A stretch of DNA of 64,000 nucleotides from assembly GCF_011440375.1 (NCBI RefSeq), contig NZ_JAAOIR010000005.1, positions 1-64,000 on the forward strand, given 5' to 3'. This stretch comes from Halorubellus sp. JP-L1 (GTDB lineage Archaea; Halobacteriota; Halobacteria; Halobacteriales; Natrialbaceae). The notes under the pieces were generated by a model. The model saw only the letters and a program-made list of their open reading frames with translations, had not been told where the DNA came from and made no database searches. Below, in pieces: positions 16,346 to 24,791 of the stretch. How positions within the stretch are numbered: position 1 is the first letter of the stretch; the number at the start of each line of letters is the position of its first letter. The position numbers and the translations under genes were made by a program.

Positions 16346-17595
16346 TGACGGACGCGAACGCGACCGGCGCGACGGGAACGCCCACCGACGCCGTGGACGA
16401 GGCGACGAACGACGTCTCCACGGCGGAAGCGCGCGAACTCGTCGCTGACCTCGTCGCCACCCCGTCGCCCTCGGGCGAGGAGGTGGCGGCCGCGGAACGC
16501 CTCGCGGCGTTCTTCGAGTCCCACGACCGCGAGGTCTGGCTAGACGACGTCGGGAACGTCCGCGCGCCCGCGAACGACTGGGTGCTCCTCACGAGCCACG
16601 TCGACACCGTCCCCGGCGACGTCCCGACGTGCATCACGGACGCCGACGCGACGCTCACCGACGCAGAGACGGTCGCGAACGACGCGGAAGCAGTCGCGAA
16701 CGACGCCGATGTCGCCACGACCGCGGAGAGCGACGACGCGACGCTCCCGACGGACGGGACGACGCTCGTCGACGACGACGCGGTCCTCTGGGGGCGCGGA
16801 AGCGTGGACGCGACGGGGCCGCTGGCGGCGATGGCGGTCGCTGCCGTCGAGACCGGCGCGTCGTTCGTCGGCGTCGTCGGCGAAGAGACCACGAGTCGCG
16901 GCGCACACCACCTCGTCGCGGACCGCGACGCGCCCGACGCCGTCGTGAACGGCGAACCCTCGGGCTGGGACGCGCTCACGCTCGGGTACCGCGGGTTCGT
17001 CGCCGCGACCTACGAGGTCGCGACCGAGGCCGCGCACTCCTCGCTCCCCGACCTGAACGCCGTCGAGCACGCGACCGCGTGGGTCGAGGACGTCAAGGAC
17101 GCGTTCGAGAGTCCGCTCGGCCCCGGCGCAGACGAACACGAAGATGCGTCCGTGTTCGAGTCCGTGACGGTCAAGCCCGTGATGGTCGACGCCGGCACCG
17201 AACCCGGCGGGAACGCGGTGACGGCGACGGTCGACTGCCAGTTCCGCATCCCACCTGGGACCGACGCCGAGGAGATCGAAGCGACCGTGGACGCAGTCAC
17301 GCGCCGCGGCGTCGTCGAGTTCGGGGACGCCATCCCGCCGCACGTCGCGAGCCCCCGGACCGAACTCGGGCGGGCGTTCCGCACCGCGATCAGGCGAGCG
17401 GGGGGCGAGCCCAGCCTCCTCCGCAAGACCGGTACCGCCGACGCGAACCTCTACGACGCCGCGTGGGACTGCCCCGTCGCCACGTACGGCCCCGGGGACT
17501 CCTCGCTCGACCACTCGCCCGACGAACACCTCGCGCTCGCCGACTACGACCGCGCCGTCGCGGTCCTCGAGTCGGTCGTCGCGAGCCAGCAGTGA
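16345..17595 (+). CDS. lysK: LysW-ornithine/lysine hydrolase (ArgE/LysK)
   Basis: This 416-residue M20-family metallohydrolase releases ornithine (or lysine) from LysW. Metal-site motifs are SHVDTVPG, GSVDATGPLAAMA and GEETTSRGAHHL; GGNAVTATVDCQF and KTGTADAN follow. Between SHVDTVPGD and LWGRGS there is an unusual insert of roughly 45 residues containing repeated Asp-Ala-Glu-x-Val-Ala-Asn-Asp units, which normal LysK proteins lack. It sits in a loop next to the active site without removing a ligand. GGAGGTG lies eight bases before the ATG. Confidence 0.93.
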   Translation: MTDANATGATGTPTDAVDEATNDVSTAEARELVADLVATPSPSGEEVAAAERLAAFFESHDREVWLDDVGNVRAPANDWVLLTSHVDTVPGDVPTCITDADATLTDAETVANDAEAVANDADVATTAESDDATLPTDGTTLVDDDAVLWGRGSVDATGPLAAMAVAAVETGASFVGVVGEETTSRGAHHLVADRDAPDAVVNGEPSGWDALTLGYRGFVAATYEVATEAAHSSLPDLNAVEHATAWVEDVKDAFESPLGPGADEHEDASVFESVTVKPVMVDAGTEPGGNAVTATVDCQFRIPPGTDAEEIEATVDAVTRRGVVEFGDAIPPHVASPRTELGRAFRTAIRRAGGEPSLLRKTGTADANLYDAAWDCPVATYGPGDSSLDHSPDEHLALADYDRAVAVLESVVASQQ

Positions 17596-17609
17596 GCATT
17601 CAACCATGA
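17592..17609 (+). other. 5-codon mini-ORF between lysK and argF
   Basis: GTG at 17592 overlaps the lysK stop (GTGA) and encodes VSIQP. Its TGA overlaps the argF ATG at 17606 (ATGA). With so short a gap, chance is quite possible. It is listed because it repeats the overlap-at-both-ends pattern seen elsewhere in this operon. Confidence 0.25.
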
Positions 17610-18547
17610 GCACGCCGACAGCCGACCCGTCGACCGCATCGAGCCCAGAGCCACCCGCGCACGTCCTCGACGTGGACGACCTGAGCGTGGAGACGTTCCA
17701 CGCCGTTCTCGCGGACGCCGCCGACTACCAGCAGTCGCTCGCGGCCGGCACCCCGCATCGCGACCTCCCCGAGCACACGCTCGGGATGCTGTTCGAGAAG
17801 CCCTCGACGCGAACGCGGATGAGCTTCGAGACGGGGATGACCCAGCTCGGCGGGCACGCGGTATTCCTCGGCCCGGACGCGACGCACCTCGGGCACGGCG
17901 AGCCCCTGAAGGACACCGCGCGCGCGCTCTCGGGGTACGCGGACGCGCTCGCCATCCGGACGTTCGACCACGACGCCATCGAGACGATCGCGGCGTACGC
18001 GGACGTCCCGGTCGTGAACGCGCTCACGGACGACGCCCACCCCTGTCAGGCCCTCGCGGACCTCCTGACGATCCAGCAGGCGTTCGACGACGACTTCGAG
18101 GACGCGTCGGTGGCGTGGGTCGGCGACGGGAACAACGTCGCCGCGTCGTTCGCGATCGCGTGCGCGATGGCGGGCGTCGACTGCACGATCGCAACCCCGG
18201 AGGGCCACGGGCTCGATCAGGACGTCCTCGATCGCGCCGCCGCCGTCGGCCCGGCACCCACGGTCACGCACGACTTCGAGGCGGCAGTCGCTGACGTCGA
18301 CGTGATCGAGACGGACGTCTGGGTGAGCATGGGCGAGGACGACGACAAGCGCGAGGCGTTCGACGGCTGGACCGTCACCGCGGACGTCCTCGAAGCCGCG
18401 GACGCGAAGTTCATGCACTGCCTGCCCGCGAACCGCGGCGAGGAGGTCACCGACGCCGCCATCGAGAGCGAGCGCTCGCTCGTCTGGCAGCAGGCCGAGA
18501 ACCGCCTGCACGTCCAGAAGGCGCTCCTGGTCGAACTCCTCTCCTGA
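17606..18547 (+). CDS. argF: ornithine carbamoyltransferase
   Basis: This 313-residue enzyme makes citrulline from ornithine and carbamoyl phosphate. The carbamoyl-phosphate motif STRTRMSFE starts at residue 67. HPCQALADLLT, WVGDGNNVAASF and the ornithine-binding FMHCLPANRGEEV are all present. A 20-residue Ser/Pro/Ala-rich N-terminal extension precedes the domain. It is the last gene of the lysW operon and supplies citrulline to ArgG and ArgH upstream, so all steps from the LysW adduct to arginine are in one region. Confidence 0.97.
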   Translation: MSTPTADPSTASSPEPPAHVLDVDDLSVETFHAVLADAADYQQSLAAGTPHRDLPEHTLGMLFEKPSTRTRMSFETGMTQLGGHAVFLGPDATHLGHGEPLKDTARALSGYADALAIRTFDHDAIETIAAYADVPVVNALTDDAHPCQALADLLTIQQAFDDDFEDASVAWVGDGNNVAASFAIACAMAGVDCTIATPEGHGLDQDVLDRAAAVGPAPTVTHDFEAAVADVDVIETDVWVSMGEDDDKREAFDGWTVTADVLEAADAKFMHCLPANRGEEVTDAAIESERSLVWQQAENRLHVQKALLVELLS

Positions 18548-18571
18548 GCCGCCTGTAGACGGCGTCGTTTC

Positions 18572-18665
18572 TCACCGCGAGAGCGCGATCGCCGTGCCGC
18601 CGCCTTCAGTTCGAGAGCGCGATCGCCGTGCCGGCACCCAGGAGGACGCCCCAGACGAGGTGGCC
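18572..18665 (-). pseudogene. remnant of a membrane-protein gene C-terminus, tail duplicated
   Basis: On the minus strand, 18606-18665 encodes PGHLVWGVLLGAGTAIALSN and a stop. This matches the C-terminal signature GH.VYGV.LGA..A.L of the membrane protein at 19998-20468 and the fragment at 20553-20702. No start or upstream body remains. A 20-bp piece of the tail (GAGAGCGCGATCGCCGTGCC on plus) is repeated at 18579 and 18613, so the last eight codons occur twice. This is inferred to be a decayed paralogue. Confidence 0.55.
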
Positions 18666-18734
18666 GGGGTCGGACCACTCGCGGCGCCGCGCGCCGGGCG
18701 AAGGTCTATGGGTTCGTCCCCGGGACAGTATAGT

Positions 18735-19943
18735 ATGACGACGAGCGACGCGCTCTCCGTCGGCTTCCTCGGGTATCGCTTCATGGGCAAGGCGCACGCG
18801 AACGCGCTCGCTCGACTCCCGATGTTCTTCCCGGACGCCCCGGCGGTCGAGCGCGACGTCCTCGTCGGCACCGACGAGGACGCGCTCGACGAGTGGACCG
18901 ACCGCCTCGGGTTCGAGCGGTACGCGACCGACTGGCGCGACGTCGTCGACGACGTCGACGTCCTCTACAACCTCGCCCCGAACTTCCTGCACGTCGAGCC
19001 GACCGTCGCGGCGCTCGAAGCGGGCACGCACGTGCTCTGCGAGAAGCCGCTCGCACCGACGCTCGCCGGCGCCGAGCGGATGCGCGACGCCGCTCGCGAG
19101 AGCGACGCCGTCGCGGGCTGTGCGTTCAACTACCGGTTCGTGCCCGCCATCCAGTACGCGCGGAACCTGATCGCGAGCGGCGACCTCGGCGAGATACGGC
19201 AGGTCCGCGGGTCGTACCTCCAGGACTGGCTCGTCGACCCCGACGAGCCCTGGTCGTGGCGGAACGACGCCGAACTCGCCGGCAGCGGCGCGCTCGGTGA
19301 CCTCGGCGCGCACACCGTCGACCTCGCTTCCTTCCTCGTCGGCGACCGCGTCGGCGCGCCCGAACGCGTCAGCGGCCACCTGCGGACGTTCGTCGACGAG
19401 CGTCCCGTCGAGGACGACGGCGGCGACGGCCGCGGGAACGGCGACGACGACGGGGGCGATAGCGACGCGGAGACGAAGCCCGTGACGGTCGACGACGCGT
19501 ACTCGGCGCAGGTCGAGTACGAGAGCGGCGCGATGGGGACGTTCGAGGCGTCCCGGATGGCGACCGGGCACACGAACGACCACAGCATCGCGGTCCACGG
19601 CACCGACGGCAGCGTCCGGTTCTCGCTCGAGCGACTCAACGAACTCGAGGTGCACGCGGGGGACTCGCGGGGGTTCGAGACGGTGCTCGTCACCGACGAG
19701 AGCGACCCGTACGTCGAGCACTGGTGGCCGCCCGGGCACGTCCTCGGGTGGGAGCACACGTTCGTCCACGAGAACGCCGAGTTCCTCGCGCAAGTCCCCG
19801 CGAGCGAGGCCGGCGCCGCGACCGCGGTCGACTCGAACGTCGCGACGTTCGACTCCGCGTTCGACGTCCAGCGCGTGCTCGACGCCGTCGCGGCGAGCGA
19901 CGACCGCGGCGAGTGGGTGCGCGTCGACGACGTCTCGCCGTAG
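18735..19943 (+). CDS. Gfo/Idh/MocA-family oxidoreductase
   Basis: This 402-residue NAD(P)-dependent dehydrogenase of the Gfo/Idh/MocA family probably acts on a sugar or inositol derivative. The N-terminal Rossmann part contains VGFLGYRFMGKAHANAL, and the family EKP motif is at THVLCEKPLAPT. The C-terminal half includes SGALGDLGAHTVDLA, with the catalytic-type histidine. An Asp/Gly-rich insert (about 233-255) separates two beta strands. A TATA-like GGTCTATGG lies about 30 bp before the ATG, so it is probably a single-gene transcript. The substrate cannot be deduced. Confidence 0.9.
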   Translation: MTTSDALSVGFLGYRFMGKAHANALARLPMFFPDAPAVERDVLVGTDEDALDEWTDRLGFERYATDWRDVVDDVDVLYNLAPNFLHVEPTVAALEAGTHVLCEKPLAPTLAGAERMRDAARESDAVAGCAFNYRFVPAIQYARNLIASGDLGEIRQVRGSYLQDWLVDPDEPWSWRNDAELAGSGALGDLGAHTVDLASFLVGDRVGAPERVSGHLRTFVDERPVEDDGGDGRGNGDDDGGDSDAETKPVTVDDAYSAQVEYESGAMGTFEASRMATGHTNDHSIAVHGTDGSVRFSLERLNELEVHAGDSRGFETVLVTDESDPYVEHWWPPGHVLGWEHTFVHENAEFLAQVPASEAGAATAVDSNVATFDSAFDVQRVLDAVAASDDRGEWVRVDDVSP

Positions 19944-19997
19944 CGACGAGCGACGCAACCACCAGCGCCGCCGCGCGGCGCGGCCGCCGTCGCGACC

Positions 19998-20468
19998 TCA
20001 GCGGAGGAGTGCGGCGGTGACGCCGACGACGAGACCGTACGCGAGGTGCGTGACGAACCCGAGTAGCGTCACGTCGAACGACGCGGGCGCCGGCGCGACG
20101 CCGGTGTTCCAGATCCCGACCTGGTCGACGAGGAGCGCGGCGAACGCCCACACGGTGAGTGCGAGCACGACGCTGACGGCCGTCGTGTTCGGGAGTCGCC
20201 ACTCGGCGCCCTCGACGGCGTCGAACGCGAACGCGAAGACGACGCCGAGGACCGCCGCGTGCGAGACGTGCAACGTCCATCCGACGATGCCGCCGGCGCC
20301 GTCGAGGCCGTAGATGCCGGGGACGGCGTCGGTGAGGAACGACGGCTGGAACGCCGAGTAGAGGACGGCCATGACGACGCCACCGAGGACGCCGCCGATG
20401 ACGCCGGCCTGCCACTCGGCCAGTCTCGCGTCGGTACCGGTCTCTGTCTGCGTTGCCGTCTCGGACAT
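19998..20468 (-). CDS. four-helix haloarchaeal membrane protein
   Basis: The 156-residue product has an acidic/Thr-rich start and about four hydrophobic segments, with glycine-rich helix starts (AGVIGGVLGGVVMAVLY, VGWTLHVSHAAVLGVVFAF, THLAYGLVVGVTAALL). It belongs to a haloarchaeal membrane family sometimes mislabelled histidine kinase; no kinase motifs are present. Two decayed relatives flank it at 18606-18665 and 20553-20702. Function is unknown. Confidence 0.75.
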   Translation of the reverse strand: MSETATQTETGTDARLAEWQAGVIGGVLGGVVMAVLYSAFQPSFLTDAVPGIYGLDGAGGIVGWTLHVSHAAVLGVVFAFAFDAVEGAEWRLPNTTAVSVVLALTVWAFAALLVDQVGIWNTGVAPAPASFDVTLLGFVTHLAYGLVVGVTAALLR

Positions 20469-20552
20469 ACGCGACGGTTCGAGGCGGACGCGAAAAGCCG
20501 GCGCGCCAAGCCAGTAAGGGGCCGACGCTCGACCCTTCGACCTCCGGCGATC

Positions 20553-20702
20553 TCAGTCGAGTGCGGCGTAGACCGCGCCGAGGATCACGCCGTAGACGAC
20601 GTGCCCGACGAGGCTCTGCACGCTGACGTTCGGGAGCGCCGGCGCGTTCGCGAACCCGACCGCGTCCAGCCAGACGGGTATCACGAGGACGCCAGCACCG
20701 GT
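20553..20702 (-). pseudogene. C-terminal fragment of the same membrane-protein family
   Basis: About 49 codons encode VLVIPVWLDAVGFANAPALP followed by VSVQSLVGHVVYGVILGAVYAALD, homologous in order and spacing to the last third of the neighbouring 156-residue protein. The N-terminal two thirds are missing, and upstream DNA now holds the start of a plus-strand gene. It is best read as a truncated paralogue. A very short start could allow expression, but the family core is absent. Confidence 0.65.
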
Positions 20703-20739
20703 CGAAACAACGATGGCACTCACCGCCCCAGGGTACGGC

Positions 20740-20994
20740 ATGGACCCCCTCCGCGCTGACGCCGGCGAGCTGGACGTCGACGAGATACTCGCGGCGCTCG
20801 CCGACGGCCGACGCGTCGTCATCGTCACCGAACTCCTCGGGAGCGAGCACGAGGTGACGCTCCGGCGCGACGGCTCGACGTTCTACTGCGACACCCCGAC
20901 GACGCTCCACAAGCACGCGAGCGAAGCCGAGATGCGCGAGTGCATCCGCAACCAGGGGTACGCGCGCGAGGACGCCGAACCCGTCGAGGACTGA
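20740..20994 (+). CDS. small conserved haloarchaeal protein (YCDTPTTLHKH motif)
   Basis: This 84-residue soluble protein begins MDPLRADAGELDVDEIL and has a distinctive FYCDTPTTLHKHASEAEMRECIRNQGYA end found in conserved haloarchaeal hypothetical proteins. A single Cys and two His near each other could bind metal, but this is speculative. An in-frame ATG at 20713 would add nine residues; the later ATG is chosen because it starts the conserved part. It lies opposite the decayed membrane gene. Confidence 0.7.
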   Translation: MDPLRADAGELDVDEILAALADGRRVVIVTELLGSEHEVTLRRDGSTFYCDTPTTLHKHASEAEMRECIRNQGYAREDAEPVED

Positions 20995-21081
20995 CGGTCG
21001 TCGCTCGAGCTCGCGCACTGTCGCCGGACGACGCCGCACGCCGGAGGTACGTTTTTCACCGACGACGCCGGAAGAGGGGGT

Positions 21082-21456
21082 ATGACCGACCAGCGTCCGG
21101 ACCTCGGGGACCTCCTCGAGCAACCCGACCCGACGTTCGAGAGCGTCCTCAGTTGCGTGTTCGGCATCCAGGACCACGAGGTCCGCACGTACGTCGCACT
21201 CCTCGAGACCCCCGGGAGTACCGTCGAGGAGCTGGCGTCGGAGATGGACCGCGACCGCTCGAACGTCAACCGGTCGCTCTCGACCCTCCTCGACAGCGGC
21301 CTCGCGGACAGGAATCGACGCTTGCTCGACGCCGGCGGCTACGTCTACCAGTACACCGCCACTGATCTCCCCGACGCCAAGGACTTGCTGCACGACGCAC
21401 TCGACGAGTGGACCGACACCGTTCACGACGTCATCGACGAATTCGACGGGGACTGA
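21082..21456 (+). CDS. winged-helix transcription regulator (TrmB/MarR-like)
   Basis: The 124-residue protein has a helix-turn-helix from about residue 38: TYVALLETPGSTVEELASEM followed by DRDRSNVNRSLSTLLDSGLADR, then a wing (GGYVYQYTATD). The C-terminal helix probably mediates dimerisation. This is the layout of stand-alone TrmB/MarR-type regulators common in haloarchaea. A GTACGTTTTTCACC element about 25-30 bp upstream fits a promoter. Target genes are unknown. Confidence 0.85.
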   Translation: MTDQRPDLGDLLEQPDPTFESVLSCVFGIQDHEVRTYVALLETPGSTVEELASEMDRDRSNVNRSLSTLLDSGLADRNRRLLDAGGYVYQYTATDLPDAKDLLHDALDEWTDTVHDVIDEFDGD

Positions 21457-21542
21457 ACGGACTGGAGGGGCATACAGCCGTCCCCATGCGGCCGTTTCTG
21501 GTGGTCTCCCTCTGCTTCCCCGAGCGTTGGGGTGTGTCGTGG

Positions 21543-22808
21543 CTAGGTGTCGGTGGCGTGTTCGAAGGCGTGCAGTCCTGCGGGGCCGACGGCGAACAGT
21601 TTGCCGGCTGCGATGACGGGCGATGCGTACGTGGAGGTGTGTGGTTGTGTGTACGACCAGCGTTCGCGGTCGGGGGCGAGCAGGCCGTCGGCGTTGCGGC
21701 GGTACGCGACCGGGTGGTCGTCGTCGACGACGACTGACTCGTCGGTGACGACCGGTGCGGCGGTCGCGAGTTCGCCGCTGGAGAGGCGCGTCTGCCAGTT
21801 CGTCTCGCCGGTCGCCCCATCGATCTCGTGGAGGTCGCTCCCGGCGACGTAGACGTCAGTGTCGTCGACCGCGGCGGCGGCGAGCGATCGGAGGTCGCGT
21901 CGCCAGCGGACGTCGCCGTAGCGGTCGGTGGCGACGACGCCCTGCCAGCCGGTCTGGACGACGCCGCCGTCGTCGAGGACTGGGGCGGCGTGCGGCGTCT
22001 TCGCGTCGACGCGCCAGCGTTCGTCGCCGGTTCCCGGTTCGAGTTTGACGAGGGCGTTCCGGTCGGGGACGTACACGCCCGTGTTCTCGACGGCGGGCGC
22101 GACCTGCGTCGCGAAGTCGTCACCGAGCCTGTACTCGTCGTATTCGAGCGGTTCCATGGGCGTCCGCCAATGCTCGCTGCCATCGGGGCCGAGCCGGACG
22201 CACGCGGTCGCGCTTCGGACGTAGACGTCGCGGACGTCGACGGTGACGCCGTACGTTCGGCCGTCGCCGACGCGAGTCGTCCACGTGGGGTCGCCGTCGT
22301 CGAGCGCGAACGCGGTCACGTACGCGGGCGCCGGGTCCGGGCCGTCGCTCCGCGGGACGACCCTTGTCGGGACGTAGAGCCGGCCGTGGTCGGGGTCGAT
22401 TGCGGGCGTGCCCGAGACCCAGCGGCGTTCGTCGGTGCCCGCAGCGACCGGCGTGGCCCACGCGTCGGTGCCGTCGACAGCGACCGCGTGAACGGTGCGT
22501 TCAGTCGCGAAGTACACCACGTCGTCGTGGACGACCGGCGGTGCGTACGGGAAGTTCGCGGACGCGAGGACCGCGTGGTCGGTCGGCTCCGGGGCGCCAC
22601 CGGCGACGTGGTTCTGATTCCCGGGTGCGTTCCCGAACGAGTGCCAGTCGCCGTCGGCGAACGACGACGGCGTGGTGCCGCCACCGAGCGCGCTGCAACC
22701 GGCGAGTGCGCCAGCGATGGCGGTGCCAGCGGTCGCGAGGACCGCACGTCGGGAGCGCCCGCTGGCGTCGCTGTCGCTGTCCGCGGTGGACGTGGAGGGC
22801 GAGGTCAC
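21543..22808 (-). CDS. PQQ-type beta-propeller lipoprotein
   Basis: A twin-arginine signal (SRRAVLATAGTAIAGALAGC) ends in a lipobox cysteine, so the mature protein should be exported folded by Tat and anchored as a lipoprotein. The body consists of repeated blades with the patterns VYVPDRNALVKLEPGTGDERW, VYFATERTVHAVAVDGTDAW and DVYVAGSDLHEIDGATGETNW. Such proteins bind ligands or act as scaffolds outside the cell; no enzyme function is assignable. The GTG at 22808 gives a 421-residue product; the frame stays open to a GTG at 22856. It diverges from thrC. Confidence 0.86.
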   Translation of the reverse strand: MTSPSTSTADSDSDASGRSRRAVLATAGTAIAGALAGCSALGGGTTPSSFADGDWHSFGNAPGNQNHVAGGAPEPTDHAVLASANFPYAPPVVHDDVVYFATERTVHAVAVDGTDAWATPVAAGTDERRWVSGTPAIDPDHGRLYVPTRVVPRSDGPDPAPAYVTAFALDDGDPTWTTRVGDGRTYGVTVDVRDVYVRSATACVRLGPDGSEHWRTPMEPLEYDEYRLGDDFATQVAPAVENTGVYVPDRNALVKLEPGTGDERWRVDAKTPHAAPVLDDGGVVQTGWQGVVATDRYGDVRWRRDLRSLAAAAVDDTDVYVAGSDLHEIDGATGETNWQTRLSSGELATAAPVVTDESVVVDDDHPVAYRRNADGLLAPDRERWSYTQPHTSTYASPVIAAGKLFAVGPAGLHAFEHATDT

Positions 22809-22924
22809 GGTCGCACGTCCGGGCAAGGACGTCAAGTGTCTTGTGCAGATCGTCACGATACGCGATTTCGGCGCCAGGGTCGGGCCGGCAACGTCTGGGT
22901 GGACCCCGCGGACTTTTGCGTGCG

Positions 22925-22940
22925 CGGGGCTTTCGCCCCG
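22925..22940 (+). promoter_or_regulatory. perfect hairpin just before thrC
   Basis: CGGGGC-TTTC-GCCCCG forms a perfect 6-bp stem ending three bases before the thrC ATG, downstream of a TATA-like ACTTTTGCG. In RNA it would sit directly at the start codon. If transcription is leaderless it would instead be a DNA dyad at the start site. Confidence 0.4.
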
Positions 22941-22943
22941 GTA

Positions 22944-24206
22944 ATGGATTCGCTCTCACTGGACGCGCCGGCGCCGGCGGCGCCGTCGGTCGCGAACGAC
23001 GACGGCGTGTGGCTCGCGTGCATCGAGTGCGGCGACGCGTACGCGCCGTTCGAAGACGTGCGGTACACGTGCGACTGCGGCGCGTTGCTCGAAGCGAGAT
23101 ATGATAGCTTGCCGACGTTCGACGACTTCGAGGGCCGCGGCGTCTGGCGGTATTCGGACGCACTCCCGTTCGAGGTGGGCGTGACGCTCCCGGAGGGGGA
23201 TACGCCCCTGCATCGGGTGCCGGACCTCGAGGACGAACTGGGCGTGGAAGCGTTACGCGTGAAGCACGAGGGCATGAACCCCACTGGAGCGTTCAAGGAC
23301 CGCGGGATGACCGTCGGCGTCCGCGTCGCCCAGGAACTCGGCGTCGACCGGCTCGCGTGCGCGAGCACCGGGAACACGAGCGCTGCGCTGTCGGCGTACG
23401 GCGCTCGCGCGAACATGGAGACCCTGGTCTTGCTGCCGGCGGGGAAGGTCGCGGCGGGGAAGGTTGCGCAGGCGAGCCTGCACGGCGCGCGCATCCTCGA
23501 GGTCGACGGGAACTTCGACCGCTGCCTCGACATCGTCCAGGACCTCGCCGAATCCGGCGACGCGTACCTCCTGAACTCGCTGAATCCCTTCCGGCTCGAG
23601 GGCCAGAAGACGATCGGCCTCGAGATACTCGAAGGATTCAGGGACGATTACGGGACCTTCCCGGACCGCATCGTGCTCCCGGTGGGGAACGCGGGGAACA
23701 CGGCGGCGCTGTACAAGTGCTTCCGCGAGCTCGTACAGTCGGGCGCGCTCGACCGCGACGACGTCCCGACGCTCACGGGCGTCCAAGCGGAGGGGGCGGC
23801 GCCGATGGTCGAGGCCGTTCGCGAGGGCAACGACGCGGTCCGGCGGTGGGACGACGTGGAGACGCGCGCGACCGCGATCCGCATCGGGAACCCCGTGAAC
23901 GCGCCGAAGGCGCTCCCGGGCATCCGCGAGACCGGTGGGACCGCGGTCGCCGTGTCGGACGAGGAGATCACGCGAGCGCAGCGCGACCTCGCGGGCGAGG
24001 GCGTCGGCGTCGAGCCCGCGAGCGCCGCGAGCCTCGCCGGTGCGCGCAAGCTCCGCGAGGAGGGGACCATCGAGGACGACGAGCGCGTCGCGCTCCTGAC
24101 GACCGGACACCTCCTGAAGGACCCCGACGCGGCGGCCGCCGCCGGCGCCGACCCCGAGCCGGTGCCGGGGACGACCGAGGGCGTCCGCGAGCACCTGACG
24201 GACTGA
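22944..24206 (+). CDS. thrC: threonine synthase
   Basis: This 420-residue PLP enzyme converts phosphohomoserine to threonine. The N-terminal zinc-ribbon-like part has Cys26, Cys29, Cys43 and Cys45 (CIECG and CDCG), as in archaeal ThrC. The PLP lysine is Lys118 in NPTGAFKDRGM. STGNTSAALSAYGARA, LPVGNAGNTAALYKC and EPASAASLAGARKL are further family motifs. It stands alone; no hom or thrB gene is in the window. Confidence 0.96.
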   Translation: MDSLSLDAPAPAAPSVANDDGVWLACIECGDAYAPFEDVRYTCDCGALLEARYDSLPTFDDFEGRGVWRYSDALPFEVGVTLPEGDTPLHRVPDLEDELGVEALRVKHEGMNPTGAFKDRGMTVGVRVAQELGVDRLACASTGNTSAALSAYGARANMETLVLLPAGKVAAGKVAQASLHGARILEVDGNFDRCLDIVQDLAESGDAYLLNSLNPFRLEGQKTIGLEILEGFRDDYGTFPDRIVLPVGNAGNTAALYKCFRELVQSGALDRDDVPTLTGVQAEGAAPMVEAVREGNDAVRRWDDVETRATAIRIGNPVNAPKALPGIRETGGTAVAVSDEEITRAQRDLAGEGVGVEPASAASLAGARKLREEGTIEDDERVALLTTGHLLKDPDAAAAAGADPEPVPGTTEGVREHLTD

Positions 24207-24347
24207 TCGAGCAGACGGCGACCCCGTGGTCGCCGTTTCCCGAACCGACTGGGCAAGTACACGGCGACCCTCGGGTCGAGCTCTCGGGGCGTCCGCCCGT
24301 CAGGTCGCTGCCGTCGGGGCAGCGGGAGAACGGAGAGGAGCGCCGGA

Positions 24348-24791
24348 TCAGTCCTCCTGGTCGGTGGGGGTGGCGGCGGCTTCGGGGGTGACGAGTTCGC
24401 CGAGGTACATCGAGATCTGGACGAGGCGTCCGTCGTCGTGGTCGGGGACGTTCCCGACGCGACCGCTGAACTGGATGCAGTCGTCCTGGGGATGGTCGAC
24501 GAGTGCATCGCCCGCTGGGCTGGATTCGGCGGAGACCTTCGCCACGCCGGTTCCGTCGTGGACGAGCACCCACCGGCCGTCGTCGTTCGTCTCCACGATC
24601 TCGCCAGCGAGAGTGAACCGGTCGTCCTCGTCGGCCTTCGTGAGTTCGTCGATCGTCGCGTCCCGCGAGCGCGTCTCGCAGTTCGGGCGTCCGGCAGTCG
24701 CGGTCTCCGCGCTCCCGTCCAGCGCGGCCAGACAGCCGGTCGTCGCTCCGAGTGCGGCCGACGCCAGAAGGGCGAACGCTCGTCGTTGCAC
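24348..24791 (-). CDS. small secreted lipoprotein, function unknown
   Basis: This 147-residue protein starts MQRRAFALLASAALGATTGC, a twin-arginine-like signal with a lipobox cysteine at about residue 20. The mature part is acidic with a small beta-rich domain (FTLAGEIVETNDDGRWVLVHD, IQFSGRVGNVP) that resembles an OB-fold. It ends in a Thr/Ala/Asp-rich tail. No catalytic motif is visible. It converges on thrC. Confidence 0.7.
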   Translation of the reverse strand: MQRRAFALLASAALGATTGCLAALDGSAETATAGRPNCETRSRDATIDELTKADEDDRFTLAGEIVETNDDGRWVLVHDGTGVAKVSAESSPAGDALVDHPQDDCIQFSGRVGNVPDHDDGRLVQISMYLGELVTPEAAATPTDQED

